DNA from: Pascua guehoae
Taxonomy: Eukaryota; Basidiomycota; Tremellomycetes; Trichosporonales; Trichosporonaceae
Reading direction: 5' to 3'
Assembly: GCA_001600415.1 (NCBI GenBank)
Contig: BCJX01000018.1
Coordinates: forward strand, 498,363-562,362
DNA length: 64,000 nucleotides
Of the stretch, positions 11,311 through 23,900 are shown in pieces. The position numbers and the translations under genes are program-made. The notes under the pieces were generated by a model that saw nothing but the letters and a program-made list of their open reading frames with translations, was not told the DNA's origin and made no database searches. Each line of letters starts with the position of its first letter. Position 1 is the first letter of the stretch.

Positions 11311-12229
11311 CTAGGCGGCAACCTCGGTGGCCTCTGCGACGTCGGGGGCGGCGGCGGCCACCTTCTTGGCCGTGTGGAGGCGGATGCGGTCGGCCTTTGA
11401 CAGGGTGCCGCTCTGCTCGAGAATGTCGGCCCACGAGTGGTCGGCGGGGAGCTCGGGCTTCTTGCCCTTTGCGTTGACGCCGGCGAGGACGGCCGAGACC
11501 ATGAGGACGGCGACGGTCAGGCCCTGTGCCCACATACGTGCCTGGACGAGCTGGGTGTTAGTGGGGGGGGGGGGGGGGGGGGGGGGCGAGGGTGGGATCG
11601 AGGTGGGCGGATCGAGCAGTGTTCAACCTGCCCGCCACCATCATCCTCACCCGCCTTCGGCGGGTTCGGGTTTGGGAACTCACCTTCTGAGGGAAGGTCT
11701 GGTACTTGTTACGCGCGACAATGGCAAACGAGATACCGATGGACGCGACCCAGGATCCGCCAATGATACCATACTGGTGGCGGCTGCCCCAGTCGCGGAG
11801 CTTCTGCGACGTGGTGAGGCTGTTCCAGCGCTCCTCTGCAATCTGGGCCTGGTGGTCGAGCTCGGTCTTGCCGACGCCCTTCCACTGCTTTGCAATGTGG
11901 TGCTCGCCGGCCTTTTCGGCAAACACGACACCGACGGGCACGACGGTCATCATGCCGACAAAGAGCTTGCCGGCGGGCGGAAGCATCTTGTACCAGCCCA
12001 CGCGGCGCGAGGCCCAGTAGTTGAAGGGGAGGTAGCCGGCGAGACCGGCCACGATACCCTTTGCGCCCGCCGCCATGACCTCGTCCATGTACGCCTTCTG
12101 GTCGCCGCCGACCTGGCTTGTTAGCGTTGCACGGGGTGGGTGGGAAATTTAGCCGAGCGAGCTGTAGGGGGTGCTTACATCGAGGTAGCGCGTCTCGGTC
12201 GACTCGGTGGTGTGGCTGATCTGGACCAT
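11311..12229 (-). CDS. RCF2: Respiratory supercomplex factor 2-like HIG1-domain protein
   Basis: A mitochondrial inner-membrane protein of the Rcf2 type, which in yeast associates with cytochrome bc1-oxidase supercomplexes. Exons read from the right: 12179-12229, 11684-12112 and 11311-11550 (239 residues, against 224 in S. cerevisiae). Donors are GTAAGC and GTGAGT. The N-terminal half carries hydrophobic segments (GIVAGLAGYLPF, LFVGMMTVVPVGVVFA). The HIG1 region begins about residue 128 (QYGIIGGSWVASIG...) and runs through two membrane helices, the second (LTVAVLMVSAVLAGV) encoded by exon 3. The ATG at 12229 opens a 17-codon first exon. In the sense direction, intron 2 carries a 24-nt C run immediately before its CACTAAC branch site. 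Confidence 0.85.
11563..11586. repeat. Poly(G) tract, 24 nt (poly(C) in the RCF2 transcript)
   Basis: In the transcript this C run directly precedes the branch site CACTAAC and the CACCCAG acceptor of RCF2 intron 2. Confidence 0.85.
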
Positions 12230-13671
12230 TGTGAATGAGTGCGGTGGAGAGAGTGGAGTCGGGGATGTGGTGGATGTGGTGGATGTGGTTGCTCGAGGGC
12301 GGGTGGGATGAGTGAGTGGTGGGGTGGTTGCGATGCGAGCAGTGACCTTTTGTACAAATAAATCGTCTTCGGCGCCGCGTGCCGCGGAGCATGGCCCGGC
12401 CGCGTCGTAAAAGTCTTAACAGTGGTCGGAACGCTGGTGTGCAGTCATCCTCCGCGTTCGGAATTCAAACCCCCCTGACATCATTCAAACGCCAGAAAAC
12501 GCTGCACACTGGGGCACTGAGGGCACACTGTAGGCACACTGCAGGGTGGACTTTAGAGGTCCGACTTTATCCGCTAATCAACTCCGACTCTGTCCGCTAT
12601 TACAAACCAAATCTCCCCCTCTCCATCCACGCGGCCACGGTCCAAACACGGACATGTACCTAATTTTTTTCTGATAGCCCCGGTCAAACACCCAGCTAGC
12701 CCAGCTGGCTCTGCTAAAGCCCACGCACACGCACCCACGAACGCACATCCCACTCGCCGGACCGGTACGTGCTAGGGCGCAGCTCGCGCCAGTGCAAACT
12801 GGGCCACTGGGCCATGCGGGGCGCCTCGCGTTAGTCATCGTTCGGAATGTCGACGTGCTCGTGCTCCCCTGCCATACCAAAGAGTTCAGCGAGGGCGAGG
12901 GCGAGCGCGAGGGCAGGGGCGAGGGGGTTAGTGATCGACATGCCTGATCAGATGCCAGATGCCGCATGCGAGAATCAGCCAGCAGCCACCGGCCATCGGG
13001 CCACCTGGCCATGCTGGCCAGGACAACCTGCCTGCTGAGACACGCGACGGCGACTGGGACTCGGACTCGGGTGGCGTGACACGCTGCCATCCTGATGTCT
13101 ATTCGGACGTTGCTGTCCTTGGCGTCCGGCATCGTCGAGAGTCTGCCAGAGTTTCACGATTGATCCGACTTTTATCCGGATTATCCGCGGGTTTGCCTTT
13201 GTTCAGACCCACTTGGCCACTTGGGTCCTGCAGACCGACTCTGGAACGGGGGGCAACATGTATCAGGCAACAAAACGCTGGTACTGTACACCGCGTTTGA
13301 CCGTCATCTAGGCACCGGTGTGGTTGTCGGTGCCGCCACCTCCATGGCTAACCCACTACCCGCCCCAGTGTGCCACTGTGCAGCCGAGGTCCAAAGTGGG
13401 CACAGGAACTAGCCAAAGGACTCACTCATCTTGGTGCAGGTGTCTTCGGAAAGGCATGTGACTGCAACACTGAGGCTCGAGCGCGTACCAGTCTCACTAC
13501 TTTCCGAACACACCTGTACTCACTAGCATCTACTCTATACTAGGATATACTGCATGACATGTACAGCAACTGTATGGATCGCAGATGACACGCGACGCGG
13601 CGCGACTCGTAGTCTAAAGTCCAGACGCCGTCGTGCGGACAAACACGCACCCCCCTCAAACCCCGGCTCGA
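12230..13671. other. Intergenic: RCF2 promoter and RSE1 3' flank
   Basis: About 1.4 kb with no frame that looks coding. A short GAGGGC-type repeat lies near 12890-12925. Otherwise nothing was identified. Confidence 0.5.
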
Positions 13672-16600
13672 CTAGAAGACACTGGCGGTGCGGAGCTGCT
13701 CGAGCTTTTTCAGCACCTCGCCGACGTTGCGGTCCAGGTCGGCCGCAATCGCCTGCTGCTGTTGGTACGGCAGCAGGCTGAAGCTCTCGCACAGGTCGCC
13801 GTCAACGACCGCCTTGACGGGCGCATAGTAGCCGCGGTATGCGAGGTGGTCGCGCCCGACGAGCGAGGTGTTGAGAGAGCGGATGTGCTGTGGCGTTAGC
13901 GGGTGGATATGGAAGATGCAGATGGATTTTGAGAGGCTTGGAGTGGAGTTGAAGGAGACGATGAATAATGGGGCGTTGGAGCCCGGGTGGGCCAGAGGTG
14001 ACGGAGCGGCGAGAAAGGGAGGGCCACCGAGCTCGGAATGAGTCTCGAGCTCGGGTATGAGGCATCCAATTCTTCGAGGAGATAAGGCTACTGCCACTGC
14101 ACGGGAAGGAAGTTGCTGGGCCGCATGGAAATTAACCCTTCGAGCTCCAGCATAAATCCACTCGAGGTGAATAAAAAAACCTAGAGGTCCAAGAGAGCAG
14201 GTCCACTCGAGGAGAGAGACGCAGAACGTCATAGAATGGCTGGGCGTGTCTTCCAAACACCAGCCGCCGAGGACGGAGCCCGGAACCGCCACTTGGTCCA
14301 CACCCCTTCTCAAAGACCACGCAACACAACGGCTACTCACCATCTCAAGGGTCGACATAAACTCGACGTCATCGTTCGAGATGAACGGGACGAGCGCACC
14401 GACCGCGCCCGACACCGTCGTGTAGACGACCACCTCGCGTCCTCCCGGCGCGACGGCGACCTTTGAGAGGCTGTGTGTGAGCGAACGTCTACATCTACAT
14501 GTGTGGCCCGGCCGGACTCACCTAGTAACGACCGAGCCGACATTGTAGTGCGCAATGAGGTCCGACTTGTTGGCAGCGCCCATGAGAAAGCCCTTTTCGT
14601 GGAGGATGACTGCGCCCGTGGGGTCATCGTCTACTTTTTCGGAAATGCGTTGCTCGAGGCGGTTGACGAAAATGTTGCCAAACTTGTCGGCGCAGCAGAC
14701 CGTGTCATAGTCGACGGACACGACGGCGGTGATAAAGCGCGGCTGCGAGTCGTCGGCAAAGATGAGGAGCTGGCGTGTGGGGATGGAGCGGTAGACGCAG
14801 TAGAATGTGGATTCTTGGAAGTCGCCGACAATGATACGCGCGCCGACCACGTTGATGGTCGCGACGCCTGTTGGGAAGCCATTGTTTTCACACTTGCGCA
14901 GGAGCGCCTTTTTGCCGAGCTCGTACAGCCGGAGCGACTTGCCTACACCGGCCAGCAGGTATCCCTGGAAGCCGGCGAGGCAGAATGGCAGGTCGTCGGT
15001 GCGTGTCTTGTGCATGAGCTCGAGACGGCGGCCATTGTCCTCCATTGCATAGACGCGCAGCCAGCCGCCGGCGCACGATCGGGGAATGAGCGTCGTCTTC
15101 ATCCCCGAGCCGACGACGAGCGCAGGCTTGCCGCCGAGCTTTTCGAAAAAGCACACGGCCATCGAAAACGCCGCCTCGTCCTCGTCCAAGTCAATCGTCT
15201 GCAGCGTCTCGTTGGCAATCGGGTCCAGCACGCGCACGAGCGACGCCCAACGCCCGGCAGGCGCGCGTGGTCGGCCAAACTCGGCAAATGGCAACTCGAG
15301 CAATTCGCGGTTGTCAATGCGGTCTCCCGCCTTTGCCTTTTCGCCCAGTATCCGCTCAATGGCCTTGGGGCCGTACGTCCGCTGGTCCGACTCGATGCCG
15401 TAGAAAATGTTGACCGGCGGCTGGTATGGGTCCAAATTGGGGTACGCCACAATCTGGCGCGGCGTGTACGTGAGTGGTGTCGAGTCCTGCTTGAGCTTTT
15501 CGCCAAGCTTGGGAATGGTGAGGATGCGCAGCGTGTTGCCCGAGATACCAATGAGACCGTCGGGGCACATGGCAGCCGAGAGGTGGCACGCATACTCGAG
15601 CGTGTCGTAAATGAGCGGCTGGGTCTGCAACAGGTCCTGGTACGTGTACAGGAGCCATGTGCGCGACGAAAATGCCATGACTGTTGGTGCGCCGTGGACC
15701 AGGGACCGCACAATGCGTGGTGGCTTTGCACCGATAAAACGCAGGCGCGTATCGGACAGCGAGCCGTCGACGGGGTCGACGACTGTGCGGAGGAGCACAC
15801 CAGTGACAAGACCAATGGCCAGGAACATGGTCGCACGGTTCTTGTCAATGGACGTGTCAAAGATTTCGGCCAGACAGATATCGCTCGGGGGCGCCGTGAG
15901 CGCCTGCAGCGACAGCGTCTCGAGCGTATTGTCGGGCTCGAGCGAAATGACATGCACAGTCTGGTTGTCGCATCCGACCGCGAGGAATGGTGTCCGTCTC
16001 CTGCCCTCTGGAATGTCGGCAATGCTCACACACGTCGCGTTTCCCGGCAAGCTCTTCTTTTCCTGGTACTCGCTGAGCGATCCCTCCTCGTCGAGCTCAA
16101 AGTAGACGAGCTCGGCCGTGCTGAGCGCAATGACCACCTGGCGCTTGTTGGTCGTTGCCGACACAATCGACGTGCCAGGGGGACATTGCCACTCGTCGAC
16201 ACGATCCGCCGCCCGGATATGCCGCAAGCCGTACGGGTGGACCTGGAGAAGACCCTCGTTGCCCAACTGCTGAACTGCAAGTGTCGGTCCTGATGACAGG
16301 AACCCAGTGTCGTTGACCTCTTCGATCGTCTCTCCAATCGACAACACGAGCGTCCCGTTGGGGAACGACAGCACAATGTACGAGTCGTACTCGTCCGTCT
16401 CGGCGAGCTTGAGCGTCCACACTGCAGTCGGCACACCAGGCAGGGGCGAGCTAACGAGCACATTGACGTCGAGACCGTGCTTGAGCGAGCGGAACGTACT
16501 CCGAGGACCACGACCGCACGCGGCGTAGATTTGTGGCGTGTCAGACGCCTGACCAAGGAGGTTGACGACCTGCGCGTCGAGAATCGGGTCAAGCGACGAT

Positions 16601-18322
16601 AATGTGTCCGCCAGCAAGAGGTTTTGCAAGGGGCGTGGTGAGAAAAAGGCGTATGGCAGCGGGTCCTCGCCGTCGCCATTGTTGGGGTAGTCTGTCGATG
16701 ACCATTCTTGCTCGTCGTCGTCGTCGGCTAGACTCTGGAACTGGTACAGGTTCTGGTCGCCAAACTCGCTCGCCACAAACAGGTATCCGCTCTTGAGGAT
16801 GCACAGGCTGGACGCGACGGGAACCGTGTCAAAGTACTTGATCCGCAGCGCCCGCACGTCCTCGCCCTCGTGGTCAATCGTGACCTTGTACAGATCGCCG
16901 TCCTCGCTCTGGAGAAGGAAGAAGAATGCGCCCTGTGTTGTTAGTGAATGGGTGACTCCCACGAGCGGACACCCACCTTGATCTTGTGCACCACGGCAGA
17001 CACAATGAGCAGCCCTCGGCTGGCCTCTCCGCGCTGCGCCAGAGGGTTCCGCCTCCGAGGGATGGGCACGCGGTGGGCGTCGGCATCCATGTGCTTCCAG
17101 ATAATGTGGTCCTCGGTACACACGAGGACACCCGAGGGTCCATCAAAGCGGTTCGTGTTGGCATTCTGTCCGCCGGGCACCATGACGAGGAGGTTTGCGC
17201 GACGGTCTGTCGGCTCGCTCCATTTCCGCACAACGTGGTTGAGACCAAGGTCGAGCTCGTAAAACGTCAGGTACTTTTGTGTTTCCCTGTACGCGTCGCC
17301 TGTTGGGTCCTGGTCCGACTCGTTGTAGTCAATCTCGAGCGCGGCAAACAGCGGGTTGTCGTATCCGACATCGCACCCGATGAGGGACATTGTCAGATTG
17401 TGTGCCCTTTGCGCCTCGAGCGGCGACGAGGGGAACAGCTTGCCCTCCGAGTTGCGGTTCAACACGTACACGAGCTTGGACTTTTCCACCGCGCCGTACA
17501 TGGCACTGCGTCCCTTTGGGTCCACGGCAAGGTACTGGCCGGGCACCGTACGGCGGCTGCCCGACTTGCCGTACACCTCCTGGTGTAGGCTCTCAAAGTG
17601 CGGCGTGGGCGCAATCACCAGCTCGATGATCGATAGTCGCCCAGAGTCGGACGACAGCAAGATGTAGTCCTTGCCCATGCCCGCGAGGCGGAACGCGGAC
17701 ACATTGCGCACGGTACCGAATGCCTGTTGTCAGTGGATTGAACACGGTGGGGTGGTGGTGGCACGTCGCGACCAGGGTGGGTAGGTGGGCACCGCTGGAG
17801 ACAAAGTGCTTCCCTCTAGGCAAGGACGAGGTCTTGGATCGCGCAAGACAATAACAAGCCGTCGCGCCGAGGGAAGCTTGAGCACAGCTGCTCATGTGGA
17901 ATTTCCACAACTCCGCCTCCTCCCCAACAAGATCTTAGATGTCGCGCGATCCATCGACGCCCAGAGAGCTCCCCGATGTCGAACACCAGGCAGTATGTCG
18001 CCACCGCAATCGAAACTCACCTCGGAGCTACAAATCGAGTCCACTGCAATGTCAGTCCAGCCGCGTACATCCAAACAGCTCCCCCCGCCCTCCCCATCTC
18101 CTCCATCTCTATACACCTCCACTCCTACACCCCTCCCCTGCTCCCTACCCTACCGTCCCCCAACTTGCACTCACACTTTCCCGACTGCGTGTTGAGCTTG
18201 AGGATCTCGAGCCGCGTCCCACCATGGACGACGAGAATCTCCTGCCCCTTGCCCGAGAACGAGCCGACAGCGGCCGTCGTGACCGACGCGGGCGGCTGGA
18301 GGGAGAGGTTGAGGAGGTGCAT
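13672..18322 (-). CDS. RSE1: Pre-mRNA splicing factor RSE1 (SF3B3 homologue)
   Basis: A subunit of the SF3b complex of the U2 snRNP, which helps recognise the branch site; a three-beta-propeller protein of the DDB1/CPSF160 family. Exons read from the right: 18175-18322, 18021-18043, 16977-17723, 14522-16932, 14341-14470 and 13672-13887, giving 1224 residues (human SF3B3 has 1217). Diagnostic segments include the MHLLNLSLQ start, [22 protein letters not shown], the run ending DHLAYRGYY, and DGDLCESF near the C terminus. Exon 2 is only 23 nt; it is needed to restore KLDSICSSEAFG between exons 1 and 3 and has a CTGACATTGCAG acceptor and a GTGAGT donor. The intron before the last exon is 453 nt, several times longer than the 44-51 nt introns beside it. 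The gene is complete. Confidence 0.95.
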
Positions 18323-19013
18323 CGCGGGGATGCTAGGTCGTGCGTTGGGGGTGGGGTTGGAGGTGTTGACGCAAAGTCGAGCGGGGCTCGAAGTCGTCAC
18401 TGAAAGTCGAGGTGAGTGATCGAAGTGGTAACAACCCCGCGGCGTCGCCACCACGCGGCTATATTTCTTTTCGACATTTATTTTTAATTAATCCTGGTTC
18501 TCATGTGAACACGCAGAGGCCGCGTGGCCGCGCGTCCTTGAAACACGTGGAGAGGAGAGCTCGTGCAGCCATGCAGCTAGCATGCAGCGATGCAACAGCG
18601 CAACAGGAGGCAACATGCAGCATCAACTGGTGACCAGCAGCCAGCAACCAGTGGTGCTAGTAGTGGTGCAGTGCATGACGAAATGATGGTCATTTCATGG
18701 GCCAGCTGGGTTCAACCATGGGCAACCGTGGGCTTCTGGGCTCATGGGATGCTGGCACATGGCATACACAGACGGGGCCGCGCGCACCATGTGCTGGGGC
18801 CAGGCGAGCCGCTGCCTCAAACATCTCGTGGCTACCACGCGTCCCAACATAAACAATCCATTGTTGACACGAACAACCATGTTGACACCACTGTGCACTA
18901 CCGATTTCTGAAACATTTTTCATCACATCAAAATCCGAAGATACTTCGGGTGTCAGAGCGAAAGCGAAGAGAAACCGACACGCGGACGGATTACATATGA
19001 TTCCAAGTCCAGG
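18323..19013. other. RSE1 promoter region and bHLH gene 3' flank
   Basis: About 0.7 kb between two minus-strand genes. An A/T-rich patch at 18470-18492 (TTTATTTTTAATTAATCC) lies about 150 nt upstream of the RSE1 start. No gene is supported. Confidence 0.5.
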
Positions 19014-20939
19014 CTAGCTGGACTTTGGTGCCGCCGGGTCGGTCGTCGCAGGTGCTGGCACCGCGGCTTGGGGCGCAGCCGCAGGCGCAGGTGTGGGGGT
19101 CCCCGTCGGTACGGGGGTGGTAACGGCCGGGGTGGTCGGTGCCGCGGGTGCGGGTGCTGGAGCGGCAGTCGACGCGACAGGCGCGGGGGCCACGACGGGT
19201 GCCGGTGCAGGTGTGGGAGTGGCGGCGGCAGCAGGTGTAGCCGTGGCGGCGGCGACTGCTGCGGCGGTGGTGGCTGCCGCTGGGGCAGGAGGAACCGCGG
19301 CAGGGGTCAAGGGTGCCGCCGCCGCCGCGGGGGTGGTCGCTGCGGCTGCCGCGGCGTTGGTGGCGTGCGCGGGCGGAACGTAGGATGGAATGTTGCCAAA
19401 GCTGTGGTACGCGGGAGGCCATGGCGTGTTTGGGTTCTCGCCGCGTGCGACTGCTAGGTCACGGTGGAGCGCCTCGTTGATGCGCTGCATCTCGTCGACG
19501 CGGTGCTTCAAGTGCGCAATGTAGTCTACGGCCTTGGACAAAATCTCCCACTTGGAAGCCTTCATGCCGCGATCGGCCGGGAGCTGCTCACGGAGCTCGT
19601 CAAAGAGGTCGCGCATTTCCTTTCGGCGCTTGCGCTCTGCAAGCTTGTGGCTAATACGGAGCTCGGGAGAGCGGGAGAACGGAGTCTCCTTTTTAGGTGT
19701 CCCGTCCGAACCAGGCGGTGCGAGCGAGTTCATGGGGTCGTCGGGCTTGTAAGCCGCGGCGACGGCGGCGGGAACAGGTGCCGGGACAGTTTGAGGGGCT
19801 GGGGGCGCAGCGGCAGCAAGAGGTTGGGCAGGAGGGTCAATCTCAATTGCAGGCGAGTCGGTCGCCGAGCCGAGCGTTTCTGGCTGGACGCGGATCTCGG
19901 GAGCAGCAGCGGCTTGGGCGGCATTGTTGGCAGCGGCTGCAGCCTCGGCGGCCGATCGGACAGCGGACAGTGCAGGGTCAATGTTGGCACCCTCTGGCTT
20001 GGCATCACCCGATGCGACGGCCGTACCGTCCATGTTGGGCCAGGCACCGTATTGCTGCACCGGGTAGACGGTGAGCGAGTTCGAGCGCGAGATGGGCATT
20101 GTCTGCAGGAAGCGGCGCTCGGCGGGCGACATTGCGCGGCGGTAACGCTCGTACGGGTCGCTCGAATAGTCGCCAGGAGATGCCGACGAGGCAAGGGGGA
20201 CACGTGACTTGACATCATCGCGCTCCGAGATGTGGAGAAGCGGGAGACGGTCAAGCGCGCGCTGGTCGCGGTCGCGGTCACGGTTGTCGGTGGGGGCCAT
20301 CGCGGGCGAGTCGAGTCGGAGGAGGGGTGGGGTTGCGGGGAAGGAGTCTCGTCTGTACGGATGGTAGAGTCTGACAGGCGAGTGGTCTGGGTACCGATCG
20401 CGTGGGTATTCACGAGGTTCCTGTTTGATAGGGGGGTTGGGAACACCTCTGGAGGCTGGCGGGGAAGGATAGGGGTACGGCAAGGGCGTGAGGAGCTCTG
20501 GGTCACTACTGTAGGCAAAGCCGTGGCCGTCAGAGGACACTGGGCGCGTGTGGAGAGGCAGACGTGGTCGTCGAGGATGGGCGGTTAGAGGAGGCGGCGC
20601 GTCGACAATGGGCGACGACGGGCGAGTGACCTTGATGGGTGGTAAGAGGCGGCTAGGTTCGCGCTCGTGACGGATGTGACGAGGAGGAGATGGATGCCGT
20701 GGGACGGGCTGGTAGTGCTCCAAGCGGGGCCTAGAGTTGCTGTCTTGTCAACACTGTGTGCGGTCATGTTGTTGGATTGCTGTTGATGCTTACCTGTACG
20801 GTCGGTACGAGTGGGGATGGGCGTGGTGGTTGGGGGGCGAGTGGAACCTCTGATGGGGATGGCGGTAGTGGTGTGGGTGCAGGCTCGGCGCCGGCGACCC
20901 GGGGGTGGGGTAACGGTACGTGTGGTGGGTACGATGCAT
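19014..20939 (-). CDS. Basic helix-loop-helix transcription factor
   Basis: A nuclear DNA-binding protein expected to bind E-box-like sites as a dimer. Exons read from the right: 20794-20939 and 19014-20730 (620 residues); the intron has a GTAAGC donor and a CTCTAG acceptor and joins PYR to PRLEHY in frame. The bHLH domain lies at about residues 404-470: the basic part contains HKLAERKRRKEMRDLF with the E-R-x-R core, and the loop and helix 2 run through ASKWEILSKAVDYIAHL. The N-terminal half is rich in Pro, Arg, His and Tyr; the last 140 residues are an Ala/Pro/Thr low-complexity tail. The start is uncertain because the frame stays open upstream; the ATG at 20939 is the nearest methionine before the conserved-looking part. 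C/T-rich sense DNA at about 22160-22300 could be a distant promoter or leader. Confidence 0.85.
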
Positions 20940-23900
20940 AGACTGTGGGCGATGCCCACTGTCAGCTTTGGTGTAGACGGATAGGTCGCGAGTGGATGCA
21001 GGGGGGGGATGGATGGTGGTGGTGTGGTGTGGTGGTGAAGGGGGGGTGTTGTGGAGCGGAGATGAGATGGGAGAGTAGTAGTAGTTGGGAGTGGTGGAAT
21101 GGATGGTTACAAGAGTGGGTGGGGTGGTGGGTGGGGTGGATGGGGTGCATGTTGACTGGACGGGGAGGGTGGGTGGTGGGGCAGTGGACCGTGGGGGGGG
21201 ATGCCTGCCCCCCTCTCGGCTCTTGCGGCCTTTGCGTTGTGCCCTCGGCCTCGGATGTGGCGCAAACAGACCCCCTCCCTGCCCCCGACCTGGGCATATG
21301 CACGTTGTTTGCTCTTGTCCATGTACTTGTTCTTTCATCCAACGCGCAACAATGTACTCACGACAAAAGTCGCGCTGCGACGCGTTGATGGACGTGACTG
21401 GCAAAGTTCGGGGGGTGGAGGTTGGCTTTGTCAATAATACCAACGGCGGCGAGCGCGCGAGAACAGCGTGGCCGTCGCGTGGGTGGTGGATGGCAAAAAG
21501 TGGTGGGGTGGTGGCGTGGTCGACAGCGTGGCAGCCCAAATCAGTCCTCGGAATGGAACAATGAGTCTCTCCGTTTTTAACGGGGGATTACGAGAAGGAA
21601 TACAAGGAGAGATGCCGAGAGGACACGTTTGGATGGGGTCGTTCAAGGTCGTAAAGACTCGGTCGTGACTGTTGTTTGGGTGGGTGGAGCGTCGTGGGTG
21701 ATCGTGAGCCCGTGGCTGGCCGTCGGTGGTGACCGTGTTTCGTTATAAAACAGAGAAAAAAAAGGTAGTTTGTACAATCCAGTTGTGCGTAACTTTTGTT
21801 CAGTCTTCCGGTTGCTATATAACTCTGCGTCGTCGTTGTCTCTCAAGGTGGAGAGCTCGATGTCTATGCATAGGCGTCAGCGACGTGTGCTGCGCAGGGT
21901 GGAGGGTGGCGCCCTGGAAGACAATGCGACGGAAGCAAATATGGAGTTGAAAAGAAAAGAACTCACTTGCGCACTTGTGTTTTTGGGTGCGTTTTTTTTT
22001 TTAGGCTGGCGTGTGGCGTAGCTGCTGTTGAACAACGTCGAGCGTGTAAAGAGCCAACTAGCACAACCTAGCAGAGAGGTGGGCGAGGTGGTGTGTATGC
22101 GTATGTGTACGATGAAACGGAACAGGCAACTGCACGGCAATCGCACGAACACGACCGCGGGTTGCGAGGTCGAGCTGTTTTTGTATGTTTAGTGGCGAGG
22201 GCAGGTGTCGATGTGTCGGCCTGACAGGAGGGGACGAGGGTACCGGAGGAGAGATAAAGAACACGAAGGAGAAGGAAAAAAAAAACAGAGGGGGGGCTAT
22301 TGTCGACACCAACAAGACTGCAATTAACTCGCAAGTCCAGATACGGGAGGGTGATAGGGGGGTGATATGGTAGTCGGGGATGTGCGACGTGTGTCTGGAC
22401 ACAAAATAGGGCACTGGACCAGGGTTTGGGCAAGGGGGCAACCCGAGCCAAATGCTTGACCCACTGGTTCGAGCTGAAGAAGTGCCTCGCGTTTCCAAAG
22501 TTGCCAGAGACAAGGGACAATACGCCCGAACGAGGAAACGCTGTGGCTGCTGAGCTGGTGGACAGAATGGGGATCCTTGTTACACGCGGCCGGGGGTGTC
22601 TGTTACCCTGGGGCGTGATGTGGTGCGCCGCGTGAGAGTGAGGGAGGGAGAGGCCGAGAGAGTCGTGGTCGTTGGAGAGTGGGGAATGCCGCTGGCCGCC
22701 AGACCTGGACGCGCTGCGCCGCTAACCTCGGCGCTAACAGCGTGTGAGGACTGCGGTGCCAGAGCAAAGACGTTTGCCAAGGTGTGTTTCCTTCCGCAGA
22801 CTCATAGTTTGTTCTCGACAGCTGACTGTCCATGTGACTGCATCGACTCGGTGTTTACCGCCTAACTGTGGGCGTGTCGAATGCGGGGGACAAGATCCTG
22901 TTGGTGTACCCACCTCGTCTTAGCGTGAGAATAAGAATTACAGATCAATAGCGCGTCCGTCGCAGCGCTGCGCCGCAACCAAGCACACCATCACGCTGGG
23001 GTTGCGACCCTAGGAACCTGGTCTGCTCCTGGCAAGTATTGCGCTCAGTCTTCCTAGGTGTCACACCAGTTACCTATTGTTACTCTTTCAACGCAAAGTA
23101 GACTGCGATTGAGAGGTTTGGTCCCAGAGCCTTGTCCTCTGCAATTTGTGGCACTGGCAGTGCGTCATCCCCAGTCCGCATGACTCGAGGTATCCAGGGC
23201 CACGTCCCTGCAGCCTCGAGCTTAAGCATGTCCGCTGCTCCAAACTTGGGCGGGTGGGCACGCCTGGCTTGGCGAAACCAAACCCCACCTCCAAGAACAC
23301 ATGGTGGCTCTCTTTGCGCGCTTTCCCTGCCCAAAGTTTAAACGCGGGCAGGATGGCTCGTGCTCAGGTACCTTGGGGGGATCGGCCGTCCCGCTCGTAC
23401 GCACTTTATTATTACTCTGGTGTCTTGTGTGGCGGCGCGTAGGGGAATAGGGTTTGCTGCGAGGCAGGGCTTCTCGATCGAACCCAGCCCATTGTACTAG
23501 GATGTACGGAAACAAACGACTCTGTATTTCCTCCTCGCAGCCAAAACATCTCGAGCGGGCTGTTCGGGGATACTGGATAGACTTTCGGGGATGCAGATCT
23601 GTTCGGCATCGTTTCCATCTCCATCTACGGCCTTCGGACATGAGAAAACGACGCTCAACATGTTGTTAGGTGGGTATGGGGTAACTGTGCCCGACCATCA
23701 CGCTGAACGGTGATTGAGAAATTTGTTCCTAACCACGAGTGATCCCTATACGAGGTCGGCGGCTGGCTCTTTCTAGTCGTTGGCACCTGCGTACGCCACT
23801 GTCGTTGTCGGCTTGGGCGCCTTGGCAGGCGACGGGCTGGCAACCGGCCGCACGTGCCTCAGCCTTCGCGTGCCGTGCATCACCGCTTGCGTCACTGCCA

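Noticed and set aside
14473..16293. Plus-strand open frame of 606 codons
   Set aside because: It is the reverse shadow of the RSE1 coding exon, kept open by codon bias; the minus strand encodes clear SF3B3 motifs.
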